From NCBI GenBank assembly GCA_001600415.1, contig BCJX01000006.1, positions 336,388-400,387 of the forward strand: DNA of 64,000 nucleotides. Reading direction: 5' to 3'. Of the stretch, positions 41,375 to 55,058 are shown piece after piece. Position numbers and translations under genes: made by a program. The stretch is from Pascua guehoae (Eukaryota; Basidiomycota; Tremellomycetes; Trichosporonales; Trichosporonaceae). The notes under the pieces were generated by a model. The model was given only the letters and a program-made list of their open reading frames with translations, had not been told where the DNA came from and searched no databases. Numbering within the stretch: the stretch's first letter is position 1; every line of letters begins with the position of its first letter.

Positions 41375-44300
41375 ATGGCGCCCCGCTTTGGCGCAACCAA
41401 ATTCCGGAATGCGGTGCCCGCGATCCCGCCGCGGGACCAGTGGTACCGCACGCACCTGCCGTCGGCGTCGGATGCGCCGGCCAACACGTCGAGCTTTAGC
41501 TCGGTGGTCAAGACGAACCGCGAGTGGGTGGTGACGCTGACGCCGAGCGGGGACGCGAGTGTGCGCGCGTACGCGAGCGTGGGCGAGCGCGAGGGCGAGG
41601 TGTGGAACGGACGGCTGGGGACGGTGCTGGACTGGGATCTGAGCCGGCTCGAGGACGGGGGTATGGTTGTCGCTGGCGGCGATGGGAGTGTGAGTATCCT
41701 GCGGGTGTGCGGTGTCGGGAGTCGGCCGTATCTGAGGTCGGAGCTAGAAACCTCGTGTATCAGCAAGTTCTAGGCTAGAATGACTTGCATGTCACGGCAT
41801 GGGTCCGAGACACACGGGCACAAGACTGAACCGTGCTGATGCCAGATTGCATACTACACGGTATCCGGCGCGGCCGACGAGGTGCACCGCTTCAGCACGC
41901 CGGGCAAGATTACGAGCATTGCGCTGCACCCCACGACGGCGGGCATTGCGGCATCGTCGTCGCCCGAGACGCTCGCCGTGTGGGACGTGGCCGCGTCGAC
42001 GGCGGCGCTCAAGCTGAGCTCGCCGGGCAACCAGGCGCTGTGGTCCGTGTCGTGGAGTGCGGACGGGCGCCTGCTGGGCGGCGTGAGCAAGAAGGGCGTG
42101 TGTGGGATCTGGGACCCGCGTGCAGGTGCGGACCCGGTGCAGAAGCGCGACCTCTCGACGATGCTGCAGGCACTCAAGCCGGTACGCGCGGCGTTTGTCG
42201 ACTCTGACCTGTTTGTGACGTCCTTTTCCCGCTCGCGGGCACGGCAGTACTCGCTCCTTGCCGGCGACGGCCTGGGGACTCTGTTTACGGCGCAGGTGGA
42301 CAACTCGCAGGGCCCGCTCATGCCCCTCGTCGACGCCGAGCGTCGCATCGTCTACGCCGCCGGAAGGGGCGACATGACTCTCCGCCAGATCGAGCTCCAG
42401 GGCCCCCAGGGGTATCAGGAAATGACGCACCCCCTCCCTTCCCCGCTCACGAGCGGCTCGCTCGCGGCCGCACACTGGTCGACACTCCCCGTCATGCAGG
42501 CCCAGATTGCCTCCATCATCGTGCCCACCACAGACAAGGACGGCGAGACCCTCCTCCCCGTCGCAGTCAAGGTGCCCCGTCGCTTCCTCATCGACTACCA
42601 CGCCGATCTCTACCCCGACGTCACTGGCTCAGTGCCCGAGCAGGATGCCGCGGATTGGCTCCAGGGCGAAGATCGGCGACCACTCCTGGCCAGTATTGAC
42701 CCGGGGCGCAGGGGTGAGTGGGAGCGCGCGGTCGCGGGCGGCAAGGAAAAGTGGGCCGGCAAGGTCGGTGGTGGTTCCAAGGCTCCGCCGAGCGAAACGC
42801 CCGCCGAGGCGACGCCGCCCCCTGCCGTAGAGCGTTCAGCGTCTGCACCTGCATCGGCGCCGGCAGACCTCAAATCGCTGGCGTCTGCTGCCCCACCCCC
42901 AGAGCGCACCGCCACGCCCATGGCCGCACCACAGCAGCCTCCGCCACCTACCATTCCCCCTGCCGCCGCCTCTGTCACCGAACCCAAGCCCGGTCTCCCA
43001 CCCCTCGAGGACGGAGAAGACTACACGAGCACATCCTACAAGGTCCGCCAGATTGGCAAGCACATTCTCGCCTGTCGCGAGGAGCAAAAGCAAGTGGACA
43101 AGGGTCCTCTCATGGTCGGTCTCCAGGGCCCGCAGGGGTGTGGAAAGACGACTCTATGTGATGCGCTTCTCGCCTATCTCCGTGACAAGGGGCAGCGTGT
43201 CGGTGTGCTCTCGCTTGATGGTGAGTTGGATCGGGGCGAGCTGTCGCCAAAAAGGATGGTGTCTACCCGCTTCGATTGTTGGCGCTATCAACAATATAGT
43301 CAAGTGGCGAGAACCGCAGATAACAACAACGCAGAGAGTAACTGACACCAGACCTGTACCGCACACACGACGGCCTCGTCCAAGTCGCCAAGGACCACCC
43401 GTCCAACGGCATGCTCTCCGGGCGCGGTCTCCCGGGCACGCACGACGTTGAGCTCGCGACCTCGGTCCTCTCGGCGGTCTCTGACATCAACGTCAGCGGC
43501 GGCTCTGTCGAGCTACCCGTGTTCGACAAGAGCCTGTGCGGTGGTGCCGGCGACCGGAGCACCGAAACCGTCACCGTGACCGGCCCACTCGACGTCTTTG
43601 TCCTTGAGGGCTGGTCGATGGGCTTTGGCGCACTCTCGCCTGCCGAGCTCGAGCGGCGCTATGCTGCAAAGGACGGCAAATACTTCCCACGCCACAGCCT
43701 CGAATCTCTGTCCGAAGTCAACGACTATCTCGCCGCATTCGCACGCGACGTCTACCCTCCCTTCAGCGCAATGGTCCAGGTCGAGCCGACAAGCAATGAG
43801 CACGTGTTTGCATGGCGCCTCGAGCAGGAGCACTCGATGAAGGCCAAGAATGGCGGCAAGGGCATGACGGACGACCAGGTGCATGCGTTCATCGAGCGGT
43901 ACATGCCCGCATACGAGCTGTGGGCCGCGGGCGTCGACGACCCCAAGGCCCCATGGAGCGGAAATGTCCTGCGGCTCAAGTATGGTGAGCACCGTGAGGT
44001 GCTGGGCATTGAGACGCCGAGTGGGGGTGCAAATGTTCCGACGAGTAACGGCAAGGCGGAGGGTCGGGACGCACCAGCCCCGAAGACGTCAACTCCAGAG
44101 GCGAAGCCTGTGGCCGCGGCTGCCTCGTCTCCTTCTCGCTCTTCCCCTGCGCGTACTGCCTCACCTCCTTCCCGTTCGTCCCCAGCTCGTGCCGTCTCAG
44201 CTACTGCCACCCGCACTCCCGCAGCTTCGACTCCACCCTCGGCGACCGCTACACCCTCTGCGCCAGCTGCAACTGCTGCCACTCCCTCGTCTCCCTTCCA

Positions 44301-45873
44301 CCCCACCTGGTCGCGCAAGTACATTTCCGGCAAGTCGCCGCTCAACCCGACCTACTTTGAGATCCCGCCCGTCGAGACTCTGCACCAGGACAGCCTGATC
44401 CTGCACGTGACGCCGCACCACCTGCTGTTCCCGATCCAGGGCCCCGGCGGCCGGGTGTGCGTCCACCCCCGCGAGCGCAAGGGGCGCATGCCCGGCGGCG
44501 GGGTGGGATACCTCAGTGCCGGCGTCGGTGTGGCCGACTTTGCGGCAGACCCGTTCAGCGACGCGGTCGTGCTCGCGGGCGACGACGGTGTGCTGCGTCT
44601 CTGGCACGTGGCTGCGGCGGGGATCGAGGGACCCGGGCCCGAGCCAGAGGTGGTGATGCGTGGCGAGCGCGTGGATAAGATTGTGCAGATTGCGTTCCAC
44701 CCGACAGCCGAGGGGCTGCTGGTGGCTGTGTCAAACGAGTACGGGAGCGCGAGTCTGCGGTTCTTTGATACCCACAAGGGCGAGGAGGTCAAGCGTATCG
44801 AGCTCGGTGCTCGTAGTGTGAGTTAAACTGAAAATGGGGACAAGGTGTAGACACTGACTGGACCCAGGTGCACAACTTTGCCATCTCGCCCGCTGGCGAC
44901 CGCATTGCGGTGACTGCCAAGGACGGGCGCGTGCTCGTCGTCGACCCGCGCACGGGCACGACGGTCGAGGGCAAGGTGAACACGTCCCCGCGCGCCCTCC
45001 AGCTGGCATGGGTGGACGGCTCGCACGTCGTCTCGCTCGGCTTTGGCCGCGGCTCGGTGCGCAAGGTAGCCCTGTACGCCGTCGACGACACGGTCCACAC
45101 GATCGCCGACGCGACCCTCGACGTGTCCCCCGCCGTCCTCTTCCCTGTCTTCGACCCCGACACGGCCATCCTCTACGTCTGGGGTAAGGGTGAGCGCGCC
45201 ATCCACGCTTACCACGTGTCGCCCACCCCACCAGCCAACGAAGAGGCCCTCGCCAAGCTGCCCAGCTTTTCGCACCCGAGCGGCGCACCCCAGCTCGCCG
45301 TCGCGTTTGACCCCAAGACATCGCTCAACGTCAAGAACGTAGAGGTCGCGCGCGCCCTGCGGCTCACCGCCCGCACTGTCGAAGAGGTGACGTTTACGAT
45401 CCCCCGCAACCGCAAAGAGTTTTTCCAGGACGACATTTATGTGCCCACGCGCGAGGGTGCGGCGACAACCGCGGCCCGCTGGCTCGACGGCGACGACGGC
45501 GTGACCAAGACGAGGGACCTGAGGCCAGAGGGCATGATGCCGCGTGAGTAGGTTGTGATTTCAGGGGACAAGGCAGAAACTGGCCACTACGCACTGTGTC
45601 CACTGCCAACCGTGGTACGACTCCCCCTCGCCCCTCCCCCCCCCGCCCCCCCCTTTCCCTTCACTACCCCACGACTAACGCACAGTCTCCCAAGCGCCCG
45701 CCATTGTCTCGACGCGCAAAAAGTTTGTGCCCGCCGCCAAGGTCATGTCGGAAGAGGAACAAAAGCAGGCCGCCATGGACCGCCTGTTTGCAAAGGCCCA
45801 GCTGGACGACAGCAGCAGCGACGAGGAAGAGGTCGTCAGGGGCGTGGCGCCTCCAGATGATGATTGGGACTAG
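41375..45873 (+). CDS. Coronin-7-like protein with embedded Tda10/glycerate-kinase-like domain
   Basis: Five exons (41375-41689, 41846-43220, 43352-44817, 44868-45543, 45686-45873) join in phase to 1339 residues. Propeller 1 (about 1-400) begins with a coronin-type N-terminus (KFRNAVPAIPPRDQWYR) and contains ETLAVWDVAAST and KGVCGIWDPRAG. A Pro/Ala linker leads to a P-loop kinase (about 500-790): Walker A GPQGCGKTT (about 533), LPGTHDVELA, FVLEGWSMGF, YPPFSAMVQVEP and the helix GMTDDQVHAFIERYMPAYELW, which closely resemble yeast Tda10 (Ygr205w) and plant glycerate 3-kinase. A Ser/Pro/Ala linker precedes propeller 2 (about 875-1285). The tail SSSDEEEVVRGVAPPDDDWD resembles the acidic Arp2/3-binding end of Coronin-7/POD1. 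Roles in actin or Golgi traffic are inferred; the kinase substrate is unknown. Intron 2 splits the kinase just after LSLDG. Confidence 0.9.
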
Positions 45874-46495
45874 GGGGTAGTCAAATGGGAGTGGGTAGGG
45901 GTGGGTGTGGAGACCCCGTCGGGGACTGGGAAGGGGCAGTTGGTCATGGAGCGTGAGCAGCGTGTGGCCTGGGCGTCACGGTTGAATAATGGTGGAAAAG
46001 CACTGCCACAGAAGGTAAACTACATTAGAAACGGCTCTCATCTAGTTGACCATGCCACAAGCTCGGAACATGAATGCAAGTACTCGTACATCCCTGCAGT
46101 CTACGTGGTCTTACGCTGTCTATGGTACATCCAAGAGGGCGGGGTTGGTCCGCCAGGGGTCGGGTCAATGGTTGGGCAAGTGGAGATGGAGCTGGGTCGA
46201 TTGAAGGGAGAGAGGGCGACGGTGGAGGTCAGTCGGGGGCGGGATTGGTGGGACCTGTGGTGCAGTGCGTGCGAGAGTGTTGTGGGACTGGGACGGAATA
46301 GGATGGAAATGGTAGCGAATCGTAGAGTGGGAGCGATAGGGAATGGGATGGGTGGAGAGGTTGAGAGTGGATCGAATGGGATGGGGAGGGAATGGGTTGG
46401 GCATGTCGGTAGGTGGAGCGATGCGCAGAGGGACGGTGTTGGCGCGCCATGTTGGCATGCACCCACCCCACATCGGCGATGACTACACAGCCACA
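45874..46495. other. Convergent intergenic spacer
   Basis: 3' flanks of the coronin-kinase gene (+) and PAG1 (-). Purine-rich on the plus strand (gggatggg-type stretches at about 46340-46400). No gene is supported. Confidence 0.55.
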
Positions 46496-49400
46496 CTACA
46501 CTGCATGACTCGGCGAGGGAGAACGGGCACGCTCGTCGTCGAGGTTGAACGCCTCTGCCTGTCCGTCGTACTCGCTCTCGCTCGAGATGGACGGCATGTG
46601 CGCCACGTGTCCGGATCCGGTCGCGGGCCCAGTGCCCGGTACACCCGATGGCGACGGGACGGGATACCTGTTGCCTGGGAGGACGTAGAGGTTGCCTGTG
46701 CGCGGGGGGTTGGGGTTGCCGTATGCCACTTGGGGCAGGGGGAAGTTGGTGAACGTGTTGCCGGTGGGCGTGTTTGACGTGGTAGACGCGGCGTTGCCAC
46801 CCGGGCCGGTGGCGGTGGCGCCGGGAGTCGTGTCCCCGGGGGTACCCACACTCGACGACGACGAGCTCCCATAGGCGAGGTTGGCCGTGCTGAGGCTCAG
46901 TGCGGTGAGGTTTGGGTGCGATGTGGCGTGCTTGCTCGGCACGGGGTACGGCGGGTTCTGGCCGAGGGTATGCGCCTCGCGATTGTTGGGGACAGAGTAC
47001 GGGCTCGAATTCGTGCTGGCAGTCGTGTTGCGTCCCAGGCTCGTGCTCGAAAGTCCCGCGGCGGCGTTGCTCGAAATGTTGTACATGTCGGCGCGGTCGC
47101 GGTACGCCTGTGCGCTGCCGGGGCGTAAAGCCGGGAGGGCCGTGGCGCTCGCACTGTCGGCGAGGCTGAGCGAGCTAAAGCTATCCGTGCTCCGCGCATA
47201 CCGCTGTGGGTACCGGCCAACACTGCCAAACTGATTGGGATAGTTGGCACCATTGCCAAAGTATTCGTGCTCTACGGGAACACTCGGTGACCGCACCATC
47301 CCGCGGGCCATGACGGCGCGCAGACGCGAGTGAGCTTCGCTTCCCATTAACGCGCCGCCAAACGCAAGCGAGTCAGCGCTGCTCCCGCGCGTATAGTGCG
47401 ATGCACCCGGCATTGCGCGGCGGGCAGCAAGAGGAGACGCCGAGGTACCGTTGGCAGGCGGGTCGAGGCCGTCATCGAAGAACTGGTTGAGCGAATGCAG
47501 AGCGCCTACGAGGTCACCCATGGATGCATTGTCTGGGACACTCATGGGCGGCGACGGCATGTCGAGGGACACCTGACTTGTACTCCAGCCATCGCCCTTT
47601 TGCTTGAGGTCTGAGAACTGGAGCACTGAAAAGTGCGCCGATGCTGCGCGCGACTCGATGGCACAAGTGTTGAATACAGCGTGCACATTGCTGCGCGTGA
47701 CTTCGGAGCGCTCACTCGCGTTCGGTACGCTCCAGCCGGTCGCGTCGATGGGCCCAAACAGCTGGTCATTTGATTCTCCAGACGGGTCGCCAGCTGCAAA
47801 CGACGGGAGATCGAGGACTTCGAGCGCCTGAGCCGAGTGTTTGGTGGAGACGAGACGGAGAAGCGGGCGGGCCAGCTCACGCCTGTACGGTGCGAGTGAC
47901 GCGCGTGTTTCGGGAAACGAGAGCACAAGCTTGAGCATCTGGAGTGCCTTGTCGCGCATCCAGTCGTTGCGGTTGAGCACAAAGCCGAGCAGCAGCGTGA
48001 CAATCTGCAATGCCTTGGTGCCCATGTGATCGCGGAGCAGCGACGCCGCTTGGCGAATAAAGTCGTCCTTTGCGCGGAAGCGGGCGCGAGCAAAAGACGT
48101 CAGGAGACGCGCAAAGCTTGGGTCCTCCTGTCGCTCGGCAATATCTGCGAGGTCGGTAGCCATGAGCGCCAGGTCGTCGTTGGGCTCGCCCAGGTCGGTA
48201 GAGTGCAGCATCCACGGCAACGCGGCAACGAACCCGTGCAAAAGGCGGTCCTGCGGATCGTCAATCAGCTCCGAGTCGGGTACGCTAGTCAGGCGGCGGA
48301 TGACGTCAAACGTGAGCATGTCCGTCTTGGCCGAGCGGAGACCAATGAGGAGCAGGGCCTGGAGATGGGGTGGGGGGCCGACAAGGTCTGCAGGGCGGTA
48401 GGAAACGAGGTGCTTGACGACGGCGGGATCGGCGAGGTTGGTCTTGTCGAGGACGTGTGACAAGAGCTCGATCACCTCGTTGAATTCAATTTCGTATGGC
48501 GTCGTGAGACACATGACCGAGCACCAAAAGATTTGCGGATAGTTGCGGATATCGGTCTCCGAGAGGGACTGGACAATGGACGCAAATGTGCGCATGACCT
48601 CGTTGTTGAATACCTGAATCTCTGCGGACGGACTGGCAATGGTGCTGGACAAGCGCGCGAGCACGTCGGATACCATGCGGGGGTTGATATCTGGCGAGAG
48701 GATGCGGAAGACCTGGAACGAGCGGCATGCGAGGTGTCGAATGGTGCACGACGTGGCCCAGTCGAGCGCCAGTGTACCCCATTGCTGATGCACCTTTGGC
48801 TGCAGGGGTTGAAGAATACCGAGAATCTTGGGGACGAGGGCCGACATTTGAACGGGCGCATGGAGATAGGTCTCCGGACTGCCCGCATCGTCTGCCTTCC
48901 AAAACATGGTTGCGCGCTCGCTGGTCAGGGTCGTCATCTTGGCCTCGGCGGCAGCCCACACTGCGACGCGGTCTGCGGGCTCGGTCACTTGAAGGTTTGA
49001 CAGGTCGCCCAACCACGTGCGCAGGACCTGGAAGAGCACGCGTTGCGCCTGTTCACGCATGGGCGGGCTGGGGTCGTCGCAGTGGATAAAGGCGACGTGA
49101 AGCAGTGTGGGCAGGCGGCTGGGCAAAGTCGTATGGTTGAGACGGTGTGGGAGGAGCTCGCCTGCAAACAAGAGGGCCATCTGGCCCTGTGACAGAGGCT
49201 TGGTGCGCATGGTCGAGCTAAAGAGCGCGTCGAGGTTGGCGAGCGATGTCTCGGGCGTCTTGGGCACGTCTGCCTGTGCAGCAGTTGCCATGTCGCTCGG
49301 GTCGACAAAGTCGCAAATCTCGTCAAAGATGACGTCGCCAGCGGATGACTCTGCGAGGCAGGCAATAATCTGCTGTGTGTGCGTGACAAAGTCTGGGCTG

Positions 49401-52400
49401 CCGCGCTTGGCACCCTGCTCGAACAAAAACTTTACGAGTGCCGTCGTGTTGCGCGATCGTCCAGAGCCCGCAAAGCTGACGAGGATTTCGCGAATGTCCT
49501 CGAGATGATCGTCGCTGAAACGCACGACGAGGTACATGAGATTGGAAAGCGCTTGATGCTCAAGTGCGAGGGCTTCAGTCGAGAGCTGCGAAGTGTTGGC
49601 CGGAAGCTCGAGCACCTTCATAAACGCCGGGATGCTGGTGAGGGTCGCACGGCGGCGCGGGGCTTCCAGTTGGGATAGGCGTGTGGTGCACTCGGCCAAG
49701 AATGGGAGCGCCAGGTTGGGATACAGTGCTGCGAGGTTTGTGGCCATCTCTTGCTGAGCGTGAAGATAGACGATGGGTGCCGAGCTTCCAACGGCAGAGA
49801 GGAGTGGTGCGACGCGGAGGCGGTCTGACGGGTCGTCAAAGAGCCACACTGCAAGTTGGAATGCACGTTGGCGCACGTCGGCCACAGGATGACCGAGCTT
49901 GGACAGCGAGAGGCATGCGAGTTGCGCCGGTGGCAACTCGATGGTCCCATCGCTGATCAAGTCGGCTACCACGCCAAAGAAGGACGACTCGAGGGAAAAG
50001 TGTTCACCCTCGCCGAAAGACTGGTGGAGCACCTCATCGGCCAAGCGTTCCACGTCCCAGTTGTACTTTATGAGCGCACTCAGGGCCTTGCGTCCGGTCT
50101 CGTGATGTGATGTCTGGGCCGTTTGGAACATGCCACGAACCCATCGGAGAACAGTCAGAGGCTCAACAATGTGGTCGGACGCCTGCTGTGCTGGTGTAGA
50201 CTCGGACGCTGAAATAAGTTTGCCGAGCTGAATGGTGAGCACACTCTAGGGTAGAACAACTTACACAAAGGCTCGCCATGGCCTCGGCGGCAGCCTGGGA
50301 GAGCAGCTTTGTCTTTGACTGCAGATCGTCGAGGTACTGTGCACGGTCTCTATCTCCGCGGTACGAGTCGGCGGCGGCCTGGAGAGTATGCGACTCGCGT
50401 GCCTTGGCGACATCGGGCCGACGGCCGACGTGACACCAGTCGTAGCAGAGCTTGAAGATGGCACCGCGCACTTCCTCGCCAAAGAACCGGTCACTACTAT
50501 CGAGCTGACCGAGGGCCGTGCATAGGTAGTCGACGACGATGCAGAACCAGCGTCGGAGGCTCTGGAGATCATAGTCTTCACGGACGGGGCGGTCGGAAAG
50601 GAGGGTGAGAGTAAGCTTGACAAACCCAATGAGAGACGAGAGGTTGTCGAGTTGAGACGGCGACCGGCCGTCGAGAATGAGCGGCGCGACGAGACGGAAG
50701 ACATGCGCGGCAGCTGTCCACATGACGCCCTGGGACGACGGGCGACGCTGGATGTTTGACGCCTTGTACGTGTCTGCCAGTCGGCGTACAGAGGCCAGGA
50801 GGGTCTCGAAAAGAGGCTGGAGGGATGATTGCCGGATGGAACCGAGTGCAAAGACGGCGGCATCCTGGAAACGCCGATCGTCCAGCGTAATCGTCTGAAC
50901 AAGGTACGAGAACAGTGCGGGTGTCATCATGACTTCGGTCGAGAGTGTTGTTTCCTTGCGTTGAGCTGCCTTTTCCGGTCCTGCATCCATTGTCGCGCAT
51001 AGAACCGAGCAGTAGAGGCGCCACTGGTCTGCGAGCAGGGTTGCGTCGGAAATGGTACGGTTTGGACTCTGTCGATGTGGCTGAGGCTTTGCCGATGCGG
51101 TCGAGTGGACGTGAGGCTGTAAACGCACGACCGTTGTCGCAACTAACATGCGCAAAGCCTGGACTGGCTTGGGTAGCTGATCGTTGACCTTGGCGATAAA
51201 CCATGGCAAGATGGCCGTCCACAGTGCCGCGTCCTTGGCGCTATCACTCTCTGCAATCTTTTGGAACAGTTTGGTGCCCTTGAATGTTTCGAGGCGATGA
51301 CCGTCGTTGGGCAACAGAGTCGATATCTTGCGGAGCGTTGCAATAGTGGTCTCGTCGACATTTTCCTCGTACAGCTGCAGGAGCGACGTCGAGGTCAGCT
51401 TGTCGGGCAGCAGCATCCGGCTATACCGGAACGGCGCCGACGGCCCACGTGCCTGACCGACAAGATCACGCGCGGCCTCAAAGACGGGGTGTGCGAGCTT
51501 GCGAAGACTGGCGCTACACGAGCATAGCAAGAACAGACCGCAGCACTCGATCCTGCGGACGAATGCCGCGTCGGCAGTCTGGACATTATCCGACGAGCGG
51601 TACTGCTCGGCGAGCGTCTGAAGAACGTCGACCCAGAGTTTGACGACACGAACGAGCTGCGACTCGAGCAAGCGTGTGCCGACAAAGTGATCGCGAAAGA
51701 CGTGGCGCGTCGTAAAGACAAACTGTTGGTAGTTGTCGACGAGGATGCGGCAAATAGTCGGGTCTTCGGCAACACGGCGCATTGTCTGCGACGCAATCTC
51801 GCACGTGTTTGGATCGGCCGAAAATGTAGCACGGCAGAGAAGGTTGACCAGCTTGGTCGTGTCGGATGTCGTGGTGGACGGGCCTGTGAGGAGTTGCGGG
51901 AGACATTCCAAAATGGCGGTGAGGAGACGGAACGTGGGCTCAAAGCGGGACGGGTACCCAACGTGAATATCGCCATGCTTGCGCGTCACCTGCTCGCCCG
52001 AGCTTTCCCATGACGCACTCGACGCATGGGCCGATAGTGTGACAGTATCACTCGAGAGGAGAATGGGACCGACCGTGCGATCGCAGCTGAACAGCACGTT
52101 GATGGTTAATTGTCCGTTGAGGTTTAAGAATTCTGCCACCTCGGGGGTAGACGAATCAACCATCGTTGTCGACGTCGCCTCGCACTCTTTAAACTCCAGG
52201 CGGTTAAAGTCGGCGCTCTTTGGAAAGGTGACAATCTGGTCATCCGACAGACTTCGCAGGGTGAATGTCGAAGCACGAACAGCGACATAGGCGCGTTCTG
52301 GATGCAAAACGTCACCCGGGGAGCCATCGGCGCTGCGGTTGGGAACGCAGTCACGCAAAAACTCGCCGACGAGTTCCTGGCCATACTCGAATTGTCTTGT

Positions 52401-54748
52401 CATGACATAGTGCAGGATGGCCACAAATGGCTCGAGTGGGAGGTCGGGTGGGAGTAGCTGACTCGAGTGTGCAGGGAAATGGTGACGAATGAGGACTTCC
52501 AGTCGTTTACGTGTTGATGTCGAGCTCTCTGGGCAGCGGTTGAGGTAGACCCAGAGAAGCCGCACAAAGGCGTTCATGCCGACGACACGCATGGTTCGGT
52601 CCTGCGGGTTAGTTAAGTTTGGAGGGTCTAACCCACCTTGGTCTTGGTCGAAATGACATCAATGCAGCTCTGCCAGTGCTCCATGAACACTTCACGAGGC
52701 GACACGGCAAGCGCTACGACGACTAGGGGGAACGCAATGGTCCAGTACCGTGGCTTTGCAGCCATTGCCATGGCCCTTTGCAACACGACGGCAATCGCCT
52801 TGGACCAAATGGGGTGGTTGACCTCTGCGGTGGCCGCCTCAATGACGGGATGGAGGAGGTGCGTAAAGGTTTCCGCCCATGCACACTTGAGCGAGTTGCC
52901 GTGTGCATTGGCAAAATAGGTCGATAGTGTCTGGATAAACTCGGCGGCCATCTCGAGCTCGGTCTCGGGGTAGACCTGGTGGGTTAGCAGGAGATGGGCT
53001 GGGCAGCACCCACCCTCAATTTGAGCTGCCTGATGCCCTTCAAAATATGCTCAATCTTGGCCTCTGGGTCCTTGATTGCACCAGAACTGAGCCCGCTCAA
53101 CTCGCGGACAAACCTGTCGCTGACAGTCAGGAAACGCGTGTTAGACAGCTCGCCCAAAAAGTCGACGAGGAGACCCGAAACTGCTCTGCGATGTGACAAG
53201 TCGTCTGGGCGTTCCGAGCGGAACAGACTAAACGCCGTGTGCTCGAGGTTGAGTGCGACCTCTTCGCCGAGCGAGTCGGGAGGTACGATGCGCACAATCT
53301 CAATCAGTGCGCGGTGGTAAATGTACCGCGACGCCGACGCCTTGCGGCTACCCAGCACGGCGGCAGCTTCCTCGGGCCGGATCTGCAACCCCATCGACTG
53401 GGACAGATGCGCGCGGACCTCGGCCGGTTGGATGCTGTCGCACTGAAGGCGGCACCACGCGCTCAAGAGGTCAATGACTCTGCGGGCATGGCGTCGTGCA
53501 CAGTTTGCAAGCGACACGATGAGCTCGTCGAATGCTGGGTCGACCCCAGACTCGAGTGCGGATGAGAGCGATACCTGCGAGTTCTGGGGAAGGGTCAGCA
53601 AAGTACACACGCCGTGCTCACCAAAGGCTTTGCCAAGAGCTTTTTCAGTTTTTGCTCGGCAGCGTCTCTAAACTCGTGGAACACGACACGCAGCGCCTCT
53701 TCTGCTGGTGTCTTGCCAAACGCCTCGAGCGTCTCGTCTCCTGATATGCTTGTCTTGCGTCCAAAGCTCCCAAACATGCTAGTATCGCTTCCTGGTCGCC
53801 CCGCACGCGACGGGATGGACCTGTTGGGAATCTTTGGCACCGCAGGCACAATGTGGTGGTATTCGTCTGGTCGAAAGTTGGACGAGCTCTGGGACGTGAT
53901 GGAGCGCCCGCCAAACGACCGCTGCGACGAGTGCACAGTCGCGACGGAGCGGTTGCGGTCAGCATAGTTGTAGTTGTAATTGTAGCTGTAGAGCCCCGGC
54001 GGCGGCGCGACGGAATTCATCGACGTCTTTGTATTGTTCCGGGTGCGCCCGGTGTTGCCCGCTGCAGCGGTCGATGGTCCTGATGGCGGGGAAGGTGGAG
54101 TATCGAAGCGCGAGAAGGGGTTTTTCAGTGTGGGGTAACCGGGTGCGCCATACTGTTTGGGCTCAAACGACGGCACTGGCGGTACTGCTGGTGGTGGCGG
54201 CATGGTGCCGCCCGCCTTGAAGACGTTTTTCAGTGACGCAAACGAGCCCTTGCGCGTGCCCAGCAGCCCGCTGCCGAGCCCGCTGCCGAGTCCGCTGCCA
54301 AGGCCGCCGCCCAGTCCGCCGCCGCCTCCGTGCTGGTGCACGAGCGACGATGACGACCCGTTGGACAGCTTGCCCAGGCGGTTCATACTTGGCGGCTCGG
54401 CCATGAGGTCCTGCGTCGACGACGAGTACAGGCCACCCGCGCTGCTGCCTCCACCCATGCCACCAGGTTTGGTCGCGCGCGATACCGAGCCGTACCCCGC
54501 GGTCGAGCCATAGCCGGCGTTTGAGCCGTACCCCGCAGCAGACCGGCTCGACGACGGCTCGGACGAGAACGACGACTCCATACGGTGCGAGTAGAGTGAG
54601 TCGGGCTCGGGCGTGCCTGCCGCCGGAGACGCGCCGAACGCGGTCCGCCCAAACGAGGGAAGGGCGAGGTCGTCGTCATCGTCGAGGTCTGGTGGTTAGT
54701 AGAGGGCGACGCGGTGCAGGTCCTACCGGGGATGACGATTTCCTCCAT
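46496..54748 (-). CDS. TAO3: Cell morphogenesis scaffold PAG1/TAO3/Mor2 (Furry family)
   Basis: A large HEAT/armadillo scaffold of the RAM/MOR polarity pathway that binds NDR kinase (Cbk1-Mob2). Six exons (54748-54727, 54688-53622, 53583-53014, 52975-52637, 52601-50265, 50227-46496), all in phase, give 2688 residues, typical for Furry proteins. The N-terminus is an acidic stub (MEEIVIPGDLDDDDDLALP) followed by about 300 disordered residues with GYGS and GLGSG repeats. The conserved N-terminal block begins near EALRVVFHEFRDAAEQKLKKLL. The central (about 667-1445) and C-terminal (about 1446-2300) solenoid blocks follow, including HLACRSFQVFRILSP. The last roughly 350 residues are Ser/Asn/Pro-rich and disordered. 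The 22-nt first coding exon and four introns of 35-40 nt are notable. Confidence 0.92.
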
Positions 54749-55058
54749 GGCGGGCGGTTGTTCGTGGGGTATCGGGAATGTGGTGGGAAAGAGGGTGTCG
54801 AGTGGGTCTGCACACCCGTTGCAGCCATGCAGCAAGAGTTGGGGTCGTGACAATCGTGTGTTCCCGTCGTCGGTGGTGGCACACAAGAGATTGCAGGTGG
54901 TCCAAGTGAGACACCAGTCGTCGCGGACAATGCGGGGCCCATCGGCCAGGCCCTATTTGAAGAGTGCCACAAGCACGTGGCAAATGACGCCGGCCTAGTC
55001 CCGACACGAGTGTGAACGATGAGTGAGCTATGAGTTGTGTACATACTGTAGTCGTGTA

